Source: Chryseosolibacter sp964532595
GTDB taxonomy: Bacteria > Bacteroidota > Bacteroidia > Cytophagales > Cyclobacteriaceae
Direction: 5' to 3'
DNA: 64,000 nt
NCBI GenBank assembly: GCA_964532595.1
Contig: CAZHIQ010000001.1
Coordinates: 1 to 64,000, forward strand
Position 1 is the stretch's first letter. Each line of letters starts with the position of its first letter. A program made the position numbers and the translations under genes. Below, piece after piece: positions 16,955 through 25,100 of this stretch. Under the pieces are notes generated by a model. The model did not search any database. It saw only the letters and a program-made list of their open reading frames with translations, and was not told the DNA's origin.

Positions 16955-18448
16955 TCAGGCTTCGGCCACGAGTCTGGATTCGTTCGCGTGGGGCCAGTCG
17001 AAGAGTCCGCGCTCTTTCACCGCCTCTTCCACTTTATGAGGAACATACCGCTCCCACCCTGTCTCTCCTTTTCGGATCATAGCCAGTACGTCATCGGAAA
17101 TGATGTGAAGGTTCTTGACATTGGCATCGTTGATGTCTTCGAGTTTGTTGTTGTCGACGAGATAGCGGAAAAGACTTTTCAGGTTTGCGGGCAACTCCTT
17201 TTCGAAGTCCTTCAACGTGAAGACCGTGCCATCGCTTCGCAACGCCGGATAAATGTAAAGTTTGACGTTCGTGCCAAACAGGGAAGCGAAACACTCCAGG
17301 ATGCCTCCGCGGATATTCTCGTACGTCTTCTCTTCAAAGACTTTCTGCAGGGCGTATATTCCCATAGTAATACCGATTTTCTTTCCTTTGGTAATTCTCG
17401 ACAGATAGTCGACCAATCGGTAGTACTCAAAGTAATTTGAGATCAGAACGTTCTGTCCCAGTGAGCAAATGATATCCGCGCGGTGGAGAAAATCGCGTTC
17501 ATCGATTTTTCCATCGGGGCTGAGGTCATTGAGTGTAAGTTCGGTGATGACAACGATCTTCGAGCGTTCCACATCCGGCTCGCGCTTGAAATGGCGCCGT
17601 GACGTCAGAAGCATGTCGACATTCACGACCGTGGGTGGACGAAAACGCCCGCGCAATACCAGCACATTTCGCTTGTATAATTCATCGGACGGCTGCATCA
17701 CGTCTCCATTGGGACCGAACATCGCCGCTTTTGTGAGACCGTTTTTCACCAGTTTGAGGGCCAGCAGGCGGTTATCGACGTGTTTGAAGTCAGGCCCGGT
17801 CAGACGGAACATATCGACCTCGATGCGGCGCCGGCTCAGGCCGTCGAGAAGCGACATCAAAATCTCATCCGGATCGCTCATGAACATACATCCGTAGATC
17901 ATGTTTACGCCGATCATCCCTACGGCGAGTTGTTGCTGCAGCGGGTCATTGTCAAACATCTTGATATGGATGACGCATTCGTTTGGCTCACTCTGTGGCG
18001 TGAGCTGAAAACGCAAACCCAGCCAACCGTGCCCCTGGTTAGTGCGCTCGTAGTTCAGCACTTCGATGGTATTGGCGAAAGCGAAGAAACGTGTATTCTC
18101 AATTCGGTGGGGAAGTCGCTCGGCGAGCAGGACATACTCGTGATCGAGCATCTGGATAAGCCTATCTTCACACACGTAGCGTTCACAGACACCGTAAATG
18201 GCGTCACTGAACTTCATATCGTATGCGGAGATTGTTTTGGCAATTGTGCCGGAAGCCCCCCCCACTTTGAAAAAACTGGCTGCAACCTCCTGCCCCGCCC
18301 CGATTTCGGCAAAAGAGCCGTAGATAGCCTTGCTGAGATTGATCCTCAGCGCTTTTTCCTGTGTGGTTAGCTTCCTGTATTCGTCCATAAGCAGTCTGAC
18401 AGTACCGTTAAATTCAAGATCTGGATCCCCCGACCGGGCAAAGTCCAT
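16955..18448 (-). CDS. conserved protein of unknown function, often mis-named TonB receptor
   Basis: A 497-residue soluble protein with no signal peptide, membrane segment or TonB-plug features. The block IYGSFAEIGAGQEVAASFF followed by GGASGTIAKTISAYDM is strikingly conserved in a family found across several phyla. As I recall, databases label that family variously as 'TonB-dependent receptor' or nucleotide adenylyltransferase without experimental basis. An in-frame ATG at 18388 (MDEYRKLTTQEKALRINL) is an alternative start, close to where the conserved part begins. The gene is monocistronic, with convergent AGCS on one side and fadD upstream in the same direction. Function is unknown. Confidence 0.85.
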   Translation of the reverse strand: MDFARSGDPDLEFNGTVRLLMDEYRKLTTQEKALRINLSKAIYGSFAEIGAGQEVAASFFKVGGASGTIAKTISAYDMKFSDAIYGVCERYVCEDRLIQMLDHEYVLLAERLPHRIENTRFFAFANTIEVLNYERTNQGHGWLGLRFQLTPQSEPNECVIHIKMFDNDPLQQQLAVGMIGVNMIYGCMFMSDPDEILMSLLDGLSRRRIEVDMFRLTGPDFKHVDNRLLALKLVKNGLTKAAMFGPNGDVMQPSDELYKRNVLVLRGRFRPPTVVNVDMLLTSRRHFKREPDVERSKIVVITELTLNDLSPDGKIDERDFLHRADIICSLGQNVLISNYFEYYRLVDYLSRITKGKKIGITMGIYALQKVFEEKTYENIRGGILECFASLFGTNVKLYIYPALRSDGTVFTLKDFEKELPANLKSLFRYLVDNNKLEDINDANVKNLHIISDDVLAMIRKGETGWERYVPHKVEEAVKERGLFDWPHANESRLVAEA

Positions 18449-18608
18449 CGATTCGCAGCGAGTCCGGTTGTGGGAAGGTTCAATGTATTTAACCGAAACC
18501 GTGCCTGAATGGTTTTACAAAATTAGCAAGCCCAGGCGACCCGACAAATGTCTCTCCGTCGCATTAGGTATTAATACGACGAACAGCGGTACTGTAAACC
18601 GGAGAAAA

Positions 18609-20294
18609 CTATTTCGCCACCGTCTCGGCGGGCTGCTCCTCCTTAAGTGCGCGGCGCAGAATCTTTCCGACATTCGTTTTCGGAAGTTCCTTGCGGAATT
18701 CAACGTGTCGCGGCACCTTGTAGTTTGTCATATGGTTTCTGCAGTAGGCAATCACGTCTTCTGCAGTCAGACTTTCATCACGCTTGACGATAAACACCTT
18801 CACTGCTTCTCCTGTCCTCGCGTCGGCGACACCGATCGCGGCAACCTCCAGAACTTTTTCATGGCCGGCAACGATGTTTTCGATTTCGTTGGGATAGACA
18901 TTAAAGCCCGAAACCACGATCATGTCTTTCTTCCGGTCGACGATACGGAAGAAACCGTCTTCGTCCATCAGGCCGATATCACCGGTTTTGAACCATCCGC
19001 CGGGAAAGAACACGCCGTCGTTGTCCTGTTGCCAGTATCCTGACATCACCTGCGGACCCCGCGCGCAGATCTCCCCTACTTCACCCTGAGGCAGTTGGTT
19101 CCCGTTATCGTCAAATATGGCTACTTCCGTACTCGGCATGGGGACACCGATCGTGCCCCGCTTGAACTTTCCGACGAGCGGATTACAGCACAACACGGGC
19201 GAAGTTTCACTCAATCCGTATCCTTCCAGCAAGGGCTTTCCTGTGACCTGTTGCCAGCGCTCGGCCACCGCGTCCTGCACCGCCATCCCGCCGCCTATCG
19301 CCCCTTTCAGGTGGGAGAAATCGACCTTGTCAAATCCGGGCGTATTCAGGAGACCATTGAAGAGGGTGTTAACACCGGTCATGATGGTAAACTTGTGTTT
19401 CGACAATTCCTTCACGAACCCTTTCATGTCGCGCGGATTGGTAATCAGCACGCTCTTGACTCCGGTAGTAAACATCAGCAAACCATTGACGGTCAACGCA
19501 AAGATGTGATACAGCGGAATAGCGGTGATGATGATATCCTCGTCGCCCTGACTGAGGTAAGGACGGAACCAAGCGGTAATCATAGCGTTGTGAGCCACCA
19601 GGTTTCCATGCGAAAGCTGGGCTCCTTTCGACACACCCGTAGTCCCCCCGGTGTATTGGAGAACAGCAACATCGTTGAGCGAACAGGCAGGCTTTTCCAG
19701 CGGCAGTTTTGCACCTCGCTTCAAAACATCGCGGAACGGAACCGCCGTCGGCAGCGAATAGCGGGGAACCATTTTCTTGATGTTCTTCACCACGAAGTTA
19801 ACCAGCGGGCGTTTGATGCCTCCTAGAAGATCTCCGAGCTCGGTAATGATGACATGCCGGATCTGTGTATTGCCTATGATTTTCTCGAGGTTGCTGGCGA
19901 AGTTGGCGACGATTACAATAGCCGACGCGCCCGCATCGCGAAATTGGTGCTCCATTTCGCGTGAGGTATACAGCGGATTAGTATTGACCACAATAAGACC
20001 GGCGCGGAGAGCGCCGAAAAACGCGATGGGAAACTGCAGGCAGTTTGGCATCTGGATCGCTATGCGTTCACCCTTCTTGAGTTTTAGTTCCTGTTGAAGA
20101 TATGCTGCGAAGTCGCGCGAAAGCCGATCGACTTCCGCATAGGTCATGCGCACACCCATGTTCTCGTAAGCGACTTTATCCCCGTGCCTTCGGCACGAGT
20201 CCTCGATCATCTCGACGACGGAAGGGTATTCATCGGGTTTAATTTCATGGGGAACGCCTTCGGGGTAGCTGCTGAACCACGGAAAAGATTTCAT
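18609..20294 (-). CDS. fadD: long-chain fatty acid-CoA ligase
   Basis: A 561-residue AMP-forming acyl-CoA synthetase that activates fatty acids for beta-oxidation or phospholipid synthesis. The ATP-binding P-loop is YTGGTTGVSKGAQLSHGN near residue 215. The acyl-binding YGLSETSPV lies near 362 and the hinge GWFKTGDIG near 435. KTNVGKILRRALK at the C-terminus holds the catalytic lysine. Length is normal. An exact -7 promoter element lies 44-51 bases upstream, overlapped on its far side by a 20-base palindrome. Expression is therefore probably independent of the RNA unit further upstream. Confidence 0.93.
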   Translation of the reverse strand: MKSFPWFSSYPEGVPHEIKPDEYPSVVEMIEDSCRRHGDKVAYENMGVRMTYAEVDRLSRDFAAYLQQELKLKKGERIAIQMPNCLQFPIAFFGALRAGLIVVNTNPLYTSREMEHQFRDAGASAIVIVANFASNLEKIIGNTQIRHVIITELGDLLGGIKRPLVNFVVKNIKKMVPRYSLPTAVPFRDVLKRGAKLPLEKPACSLNDVAVLQYTGGTTGVSKGAQLSHGNLVAHNAMITAWFRPYLSQGDEDIIITAIPLYHIFALTVNGLLMFTTGVKSVLITNPRDMKGFVKELSKHKFTIMTGVNTLFNGLLNTPGFDKVDFSHLKGAIGGGMAVQDAVAERWQQVTGKPLLEGYGLSETSPVLCCNPLVGKFKRGTIGVPMPSTEVAIFDDNGNQLPQGEVGEICARGPQVMSGYWQQDNDGVFFPGGWFKTGDIGLMDEDGFFRIVDRKKDMIVVSGFNVYPNEIENIVAGHEKVLEVAAIGVADARTGEAVKVFIVKRDESLTAEDVIAYCRNHMTNYKVPRHVEFRKELPKTNVGKILRRALKEEQPAETVAK

Positions 20295-20337
20295 ACTTCG
20301 GGTTTAATCAGATGCAAAGTCAATTGCCCGATTTTAG

Positions 20338-20371
20338 CAAAACTACTCCTGTGAAGCAAACGATTGCTTCA
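20338..20371 (-). promoter_or_regulatory. fadD promoter with overlapping 20-base palindrome
   Basis: On the minus strand TAGTTTTG (20345-20338) matches the Bacteroidetes -7 consensus TAnnTTTG exactly. Immediately upstream is TGAAGCAA-ACGA-TTGCTTCA (20371-20352), an 8-bp perfect inverted repeat covering the expected -33 region. This arrangement is typical of a repressor operator; a fatty-acid-responsive TetR-type regulator is one guess. No such regulator is in the window. Confidence 0.5.
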
Positions 20372-20394
20372 GGAATCCGATGGAACTAAGGGGA

Positions 20395-20440
20395 TATAAA
20401 AAAACAAAACCCACGTCCCGATCAGATCGGAAGCGTGGGT
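20395..20440 (-). terminator. intrinsic terminator of the tRNA-like RNA unit
   Basis: On the minus strand ACCCACG...CGTGGGT forms a 7-bp stem enclosing a second CCGATC/GATCGG stem, followed by TTTTGTTTTTTTATA. It lies about 35 bases after the second tRNA-like element and before the fadD promoter, so it should separate the two units. Confidence 0.75.
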
Positions 20441-20474
20441 AGCTCTGAATAACTCATTAACCTAAACTGAGCTG

Positions 20475-20616
20475 CTGTAGAGGGAGGGTTCGAACCTCCA
20501 CGGAGAAGTTAGCAACAGGACAGAGAAACTTAGTGGTCAACCCATTATCCTGTGTTTATCCCTTGACCTCCACCCCCGAGACAGGAGGGCTTGTCTGCCA
20601 ATTTCAACACCCTACA
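20475..20616 (-). ncRNA. tRNA-like RNA, copy B (second transcribed), large variable arm
   Basis: Read on the minus strand, 142 nt fold as a class-II tRNA. The acceptor TGTAGGG pairs with CTCTACA (one G-U) and is followed by a G discriminator. The D-arm TTG/CAA encloses AAATTGGCAGA, with the GG and AGA of Leu/Ser-type D-loops. The anticodon-like stem CCCTC/GGGGG encloses CTGTCTC. The T-arm GGAGG/CCTCC encloses a canonical TTCGAAC. The variable region is about 72 nt, far beyond any normal tRNA. It opens with GGAG/CTCC and contains GGTCAA/TTGACC. CCA is not encoded. The loop would read anticodon GUC with U37, which is odd for a decoding tRNA. Function is unknown. Confidence 0.6.
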
Positions 20617-20636
20617 ATTTTTAAGAACGTCTGTTG

Positions 20637-20788
20637 CTGTAGGGGGAGGGTTCGAACCTCCACGGAGCAGTTAGGTGACCGAAGCTCCCGAGCTCAATTG
20701 TATGATTGAGATCGGGTACATCGGCACTTTGTCCCTTACCTCCACCCCCGAGACCGGAGGGCTTGTCTGCCAGTTTCAACACCCTACA
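20637..20788 (-). ncRNA. tRNA-like RNA, copy A (first transcribed), large variable arm
   Basis: A 152-nt tandem paralogue of the element 20 bases downstream. The acceptor TGTAGGG/CCCTACA is perfect, with discriminator G, and the D-arm and T-arm are nearly identical to the other copy. The anticodon-like loop is CGGTCTC, so the invariant U33 is replaced by G. This argues against normal decoding. The variable arm of about 82 nt differs in sequence from the other copy but forms a longer stem: GTGCCGA with TCGGTCAC, then CCCGA/TCGGG, then CTCAAT/ATTGAG. Retained folding despite sequence divergence suggests selection on structure. After the discriminator both copies continue CA(A/G)CAG. Confidence 0.6.
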
Positions 20789-20814
20789 GTGTGTGCTGAT
20801 TGTGAATTACGCAA

Positions 20815-20846
20815 CAAAGTAACGCAATCCGCCCCTCTGAATGCAA
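20815..20846 (-). promoter_or_regulatory. promoter of the tRNA-like RNA unit
   Basis: On the minus strand a TTG at 20846-20844 is followed after 21 bases by TTACTTTG (20822-20815). This is one mismatch from the TAnnTTTG -7 element at the correct -33/-7 spacing. Transcription would begin about 20 bases before the first tRNA-like element. The tRNA at the right end of the window has the same promoter geometry. Confidence 0.5.
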
Positions 20847-20887
20847 TAAATACCAGAAAAGATTAGATGATTTTCATAAAACAGCAT

Positions 20888-20895
20888 TATTTTTG
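20888..20895 (+). promoter_or_regulatory. -7 promoter element of the Lrp-type regulator
   Basis: TATTTTTG matches TAnnTTTG exactly and ends 27 bases before the preferred ATG at 20923. No convincing TTG -33 element was found. Confidence 0.5.
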
Positions 20896-20922
20896 AACAG
20901 AATTCAAAAACAACCAACTTCT

Positions 20923-21393
20923 ATGGCCGATAATTTGAAAATTGACAATGTCGATCTCAAGATCCTGGAGATATTGATGCACGACGCCAAGAAACCCTAC
21001 ACAGAAGTAGCAAAAAAAGCCTTTGTCTCGGGCGGTACAGTACACGTTCGCATGAGCAAGATGGAGGAAGCAGGCATTGTTGAAAAGGTCACGTTGAAAG
21101 TCAACTACGCCAAGCTCGGTTACGACATCACCGCGTTCATTGGAATCTTTCTCCAGAAAAGCGCCCTCTACGAGCAGGTGATGGCGGCCCTGAAGGAAAT
21201 ACGCGAGGTGGTAAGCGTTCACTACACCACCGGGAACTACAGCATGTTTGTCAAAATTCACTGCAAAGATACCAACCACCTTAAGGAAGTACTTCACGAC
21301 AAAATCCAGCAGATTGAAGGCATCGAAAGAACCGAAACCATGATCTCCCTGGAAGAGAGCCTCGACCGAAACTTAAACCTGAGTTTGGACTGA
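20923..21393 (+). CDS. Lrp/AsnC family transcriptional regulator
   Basis: A 156-residue feast/famine regulator. The N-terminal helix-turn-helix (VDLKILEILMHDAKKPYTEVAKKAFVS region, residues 9-60) precedes the ligand-binding RAM/AsnC domain with FIGIFL and a VSVHYTTGNYSMFVK core. An upstream in-frame TTG at 20893 would start inside the -7 element, so the ATG at 20923 (MADNLKIDN) is used. It lies immediately upstream of the suf operon in the same orientation but has its own promoter. A link to Fe-S regulation is not shown. Family members usually sense amino acids. Confidence 0.92.
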   Translation: MADNLKIDNVDLKILEILMHDAKKPYTEVAKKAFVSGGTVHVRMSKMEEAGIVEKVTLKVNYAKLGYDITAFIGIFLQKSALYEQVMAALKEIREVVSVHYTTGNYSMFVKIHCKDTNHLKEVLHDKIQQIEGIERTETMISLEESLDRNLNLSLD

Positions 21394-21439
21394 GCGCAAA
21401 CGGTTACGAACGGAGGGTACATATTCAAGGAGAAACCAG

Positions 21440-21493
21440 CCGACTTATTAAGCCGGAAAAGAACCTTTAAGTCCGCTTTTTGTTATAGATTTG
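21440..21493 (+). promoter_or_regulatory. suf operon promoter with upstream inverted repeat
   Basis: TAGATTTG at 21486-21493 is an exact TAnnTTTG match, 31 bases before the sufB ATG. Upstream at 21440-21456 is CCGACTTATTAAGCCGG, a 17-base imperfect palindrome with one mismatched pair. It could be the end of the lrp transcript or an operator for suf. The spacing (about 30 bp above -7) suits a regulator site. Confidence 0.45.
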
Positions 21494-21524
21494 TACTGTT
21501 AATTAAAATTAGTCTAAATAGGCG

Positions 21525-22976
21525 ATGAGTAAGGACAATGACAATCAGGTATTGGAAGAACTGACCTCCCGGGAATACGAGCACGGTTGGGTTGTCGACC
21601 TTGAAACCGAATCGGCTCCGAAAGGCCTGAACGAGGATATCATCAAGTTCATCTCGGCTAAGAAAAACGAACCGGAGTGGTTGCTCGAATGGCGCCTCAA
21701 CGCCTACCGACAGTGGACGAAGATGAAGGAGCCTCGCTGGCCCAACGTCAAATACCCGCCTATCGACTACCAGGATATCATTTACTACTCAGCGCCGAAA
21801 AAATCAGCAAAAGCGAAGAGTCTTGAAGAGGTTGATCCCGAATTGATCAAAACTTTTGAGAAACTTGGCATTTCGCTTACCGAGCAGAAGCGACTGACAG
21901 GGGTTGCGGTTGACGCCGTCATTGACAGCGTATCAGTGGCGACGACGTTCAAGGAAACGCTGGCCGAACTGGGTATCATCTTCTGCTCGTTCAGTGAAGC
22001 TGTTCAGAACCACCCCGAACTTGTCAAGAAATACATGGGGTCGGTGGTTCCTGTCACCGACAACTACTTCGCAGCCCTGAACTCCGCAGTCTTCACCGAC
22101 GGTTCGTTCTGCTATATCCCCAAAGGCGTGCGTTGCCCTATGGAGCTGTCGACGTATTTCCGCATCAACGCCGCCAATACCGGCCAGTTCGAGCGAACAC
22201 TGATCGTTGCTGACGAAGGATCATACGTCAGCTATCTCGAAGGCTGTACGGCCCCGATGCGCGACGAGAACCAGCTTCACGCCGCGGTCGTCGAGATATA
22301 CGCAATGAAGAATGCCCATGTGAAGTACTCGACTGTTCAAAACTGGTACCCCGGCGACAAGGAGGGCAACGGAGGTATCTACAACTTCGTTACGAAACGA
22401 GGGTTGTGCGCCGGTGATGGATCCAAAATTTCGTGGACCCAGGTAGAAACCGGATCAGCGATTACCTGGAAATATCCTTCGTGTATTCTGAAAGGCGACA
22501 ACTCCGTGGGCGAGTTCTACTCAGTAGCCGTTACCAACAATCACCAGCAGGCCGACACCGGAACCAAAATGATCCACATCGGCAAAAACACCAAGTCGCG
22601 CATTGTCTCAAAAGGGATTTCAGCAGGGCATTCTCAAAACAGCTATCGCGGGCAGGTTCATATCATGAAGCGCGCCACTAACGCGCGGAATTTCTCGCAG
22701 TGCGACTCTCTCCTGATGGGCGACAAGTGTGGCGCCCATACGTTCCCTTATATCGACGTTGAAAACAACAGTGCGAAGGTGGAACACGAAGCCACTACCT
22801 CGAAGATTGGCGAGGATCAGATTTTCTACTGCCTCCAGCGCGGGATCGATGAAGAGTCGGCTGTAGCCCTTATCGTAAACGGCTATGCGAAAGAAGTCCT
22901 GAATCAACTCCCGATGGAGTTCGCCGTCGAGGCGCAAAAGCTGCTGGCACTCACCCTCGAGGGAAGTGTCGGCTAA
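21525..22976 (+). CDS. sufB: Fe-S cluster assembly scaffold protein SufB
   Basis: A 483-residue SufB, the scaffold subunit on which Fe-S clusters form in the SufBCD complex. Characteristic blocks are FCYIPKGVRCPMELSTYFR, LEGCTAPMRDENQLHAAVVE and the C-terminal EESAVALIVNGYAKEV. The conserved Cys in LEGCTAP is one of the cysteines used in sulfur handling. It is the first gene of a seven-gene run with very short gaps. Length and start (ATG 21525) agree with homologues. Confidence 0.97.
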   Translation: MSKDNDNQVLEELTSREYEHGWVVDLETESAPKGLNEDIIKFISAKKNEPEWLLEWRLNAYRQWTKMKEPRWPNVKYPPIDYQDIIYYSAPKKSAKAKSLEEVDPELIKTFEKLGISLTEQKRLTGVAVDAVIDSVSVATTFKETLAELGIIFCSFSEAVQNHPELVKKYMGSVVPVTDNYFAALNSAVFTDGSFCYIPKGVRCPMELSTYFRINAANTGQFERTLIVADEGSYVSYLEGCTAPMRDENQLHAAVVEIYAMKNAHVKYSTVQNWYPGDKEGNGGIYNFVTKRGLCAGDGSKISWTQVETGSAITWKYPSCILKGDNSVGEFYSVAVTNNHQQADTGTKMIHIGKNTKSRIVSKGISAGHSQNSYRGQVHIMKRATNARNFSQCDSLLMGDKCGAHTFPYIDVENNSAKVEHEATTSKIGEDQIFYCLQRGIDEESAVALIVNGYAKEVLNQLPMEFAVEAQKLLALTLEGSVG

Positions 22977-23019
22977 GAAACACTACTGAACTTTATCACT
23001 TCAAATAATTACTGCAGCG

Positions 23020-23775
23020 ATGCTATCGATCAAGAACCTGAAAGCGCGTATAGAAGACAATCAAATACTCAACGGCATTAACCTCGACGTAAAACCGGGT
23101 GAAGTTCACGCCATCATGGGCCCCAATGGCTCGGGCAAGAGCACCCTGGCCTCTGTACTCGCCGGGCGGGAAGAGTTTGAGGTGACCGATGGAACAGTCG
23201 AATTCCTGGGGCAAGACCTTCTGGAAATGGCGCCGGAAGACCGCGCACGCAACGGTATCTTCCTCGCTTTCCAGTACCCGGTCGAAATTCCCGGCGTCAG
23301 CACCATTAACTTCATGAAAACGGCGGTGAATCAAATTCGGGAACACCGTGGACAGGAAGCGCTTGATGCCGTCTCTTTCCTCAGCCTCATGAAGGAGAAA
23401 ATGAAACTCGTTGACATCGACCAGTCGCTGCTCAACCGCGCCCTGAACGAAGGCTTCTCGGGAGGCGAGAAGAAACGCAATGAGATTTTCCAGATGGCGA
23501 TGCTCGAACCCAAGCTTGCCATTCTCGACGAAACGGATTCCGGCCTTGATATCGACGCTCTTCGCATCGTCTCCAACGGCGTCAACAAGCTACGGACACG
23601 CGATAACGCCATCATCGTTGTAACTCACTACCAGCGCCTGCTCGAGTACATCGTACCCGATTATGTTCACGTGCTTTACAAAGGCCAGATCGTAAAATCG
23701 GGCACGAAAGATTTGGCCCTTGAACTCGAAGAGAAGGGATACGACTGGATCAAGGACGAAGTAACGATTGCTTAA
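23020..23775 (+). CDS. sufC: Fe-S cluster assembly ATPase SufC
   Basis: A 251-residue ABC-type ATPase that drives conformational change in SufBCD. Walker A is GPNGSGKST near residue 34. The signature is GFSGGEKKRNE near 146, Walker B is LAILDETDSGLD near 165, and the H-loop is VVTHYQRL. EKKRNE after the signature is the hallmark that separates SufC from transport ATPases. The gap to sufD is 2 bp, indicating coupled translation. Confidence 0.97.
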   Translation: MLSIKNLKARIEDNQILNGINLDVKPGEVHAIMGPNGSGKSTLASVLAGREEFEVTDGTVEFLGQDLLEMAPEDRARNGIFLAFQYPVEIPGVSTINFMKTAVNQIREHRGQEALDAVSFLSLMKEKMKLVDIDQSLLNRALNEGFSGGEKKRNEIFQMAMLEPKLAILDETDSGLDIDALRIVSNGVNKLRTRDNAIIVVTHYQRLLEYIVPDYVHVLYKGQIVKSGTKDLALELEEKGYDWIKDEVTIA

Positions 23776-23777
23776 GC

Positions 23778-25097
23778 ATGGCTGAAACTACGACGACAAC
23801 GGATAAAACGAATATAACGGCAAACATCAGTTCGCTGATCAGGCGGCGTATGCGCTTTAACGACCCGATTCGCCAGCAGGCTCTCGAGGCTTTCGAGCAA
23901 CTCGGAATGCCGACGCCACGCAGCGAGGAGTACAAGCATACTCCCATCAGTCGCGAACTGGAGAAGAACTTCACCTTTCAGGAAACGGCTACCGCTCCGG
24001 TGATCACCGATATTAGCGAATACCTGATTCCGGGACTGGAAGCGAACGTACTGGTTTTCCTCAATGGGGTATTCATGCCCGATTTGTCACGCATCATCTC
24101 CCCTACCTCGCAACTTGAGATAGGCGATCTCCGGGAAGCCCTGGACAAGAATGATCCCGTGGCGGTTGCGCATTACAACCACCACGTTCAGGGAAGCAAC
24201 GACCCGCTGGTGGCCTGGAATACGGCCGACTGGCAGGCGGGGATGTTTATCCGTATCCCTGACAAGACCGTCGTTGAAAAGCCCATGGTGTTCTATCACA
24301 TCAACGATGTGAGTTCGTCGGAGGTGACCGTTTCTGTTCGCAACCTGATGGTCGCGGGAAAAAGCAGCCAGGTAACTGTAATCGAGAAGTTCGGTTCATC
24401 CGGGCCGGGCAATCATTTTACAAATCTCGTCAACGAAGTCGTTGTTGAAGAAAACGCCCGCCTCGACTACTACCACCTGCAGACTGACCGGGGCGGCAAC
24501 CGCTTTCAGTTTACGCAGACGGAAATCTATCAGAAAGATTCAAGCCGCGTCAATGCGTTTACTTATGATCTTCACGGACGCGTGCTGCGCACCAACCTCC
24601 ATCTGATTATTGATGGTCAGGGAATCGAGTCACATATGTACGGCTTGTATCTGGTCAAAGGCAACACGATTTCCGATAATCATACCGTTGTAGATCACCG
24701 GCAGCCCAACTCAATGACCAACGAGTTGTACAAGGGCATCCTTGACGACAGCAGCCGTGGTGTTTTTAACGGAAAGATTTTCGTAAGACCTCACGCGCAA
24801 AAGACTAACGCCTTCCAGGCCAACCGCAATATTCTGCTGTCGGAGAAGGCGACGATCAATACAAAGCCCCAGCTTGAAATCTGGGCCGATGATGTAAAGT
24901 GCTCACACGGCTGTACTTCCGGTCAGCTCGATGAAGAAGCACTGTTTTATCTGCGGGCACGTGGTATTGACCTCGTCAGCGCCCGTGCGATGATGTTGTA
25001 CGCCTTTGCAGCCGAGACATTCGACAAAATTCCGGATGACAACATCCGCGCGTATGTCGATCGCGCCGTAAGCGAGCGGCTGCAAAACAATTCGTAA
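23778..25097 (+). CDS. sufD: Fe-S cluster assembly protein SufD
   Basis: A 439-residue SufD, the SufB paralogue that pairs with it in the SufBC2D complex. The C-terminal beta-helix core carries DVKCSHGCTSGQLDEEALFY, the family signature with the conserved His and Cys used for cluster formation at the SufB-SufD interface. The N-terminus is more variable and rich in threonine. It sits 2 bp after sufC and 3 bp before sufS. Confidence 0.95.
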   Translation: MAETTTTTDKTNITANISSLIRRRMRFNDPIRQQALEAFEQLGMPTPRSEEYKHTPISRELEKNFTFQETATAPVITDISEYLIPGLEANVLVFLNGVFMPDLSRIISPTSQLEIGDLREALDKNDPVAVAHYNHHVQGSNDPLVAWNTADWQAGMFIRIPDKTVVEKPMVFYHINDVSSSEVTVSVRNLMVAGKSSQVTVIEKFGSSGPGNHFTNLVNEVVVEENARLDYYHLQTDRGGNRFQFTQTEIYQKDSSRVNAFTYDLHGRVLRTNLHLIIDGQGIESHMYGLYLVKGNTISDNHTVVDHRQPNSMTNELYKGILDDSSRGVFNGKIFVRPHAQKTNAFQANRNILLSEKATINTKPQLEIWADDVKCSHGCTSGQLDEEALFYLRARGIDLVSARAMMLYAFAAETFDKIPDDNIRAYVDRAVSERLQNNS

Positions 25098-25100
25098 CTC

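Noticed and set aside
20395..20788. Riboswitch or T-box leader for fadD
   Set aside because: The terminator is followed by an independent fadD promoter, there is no known aptamer signature, and the fold is tRNA-like rather than tRNA-binding. It is kept only as an alternative.
20675..20866. 63-codon plus-strand ORF in the tRNA-like region
   Set aside because: It runs through the opposite strand of the structured tRNA-like element, which explains the sequence better.
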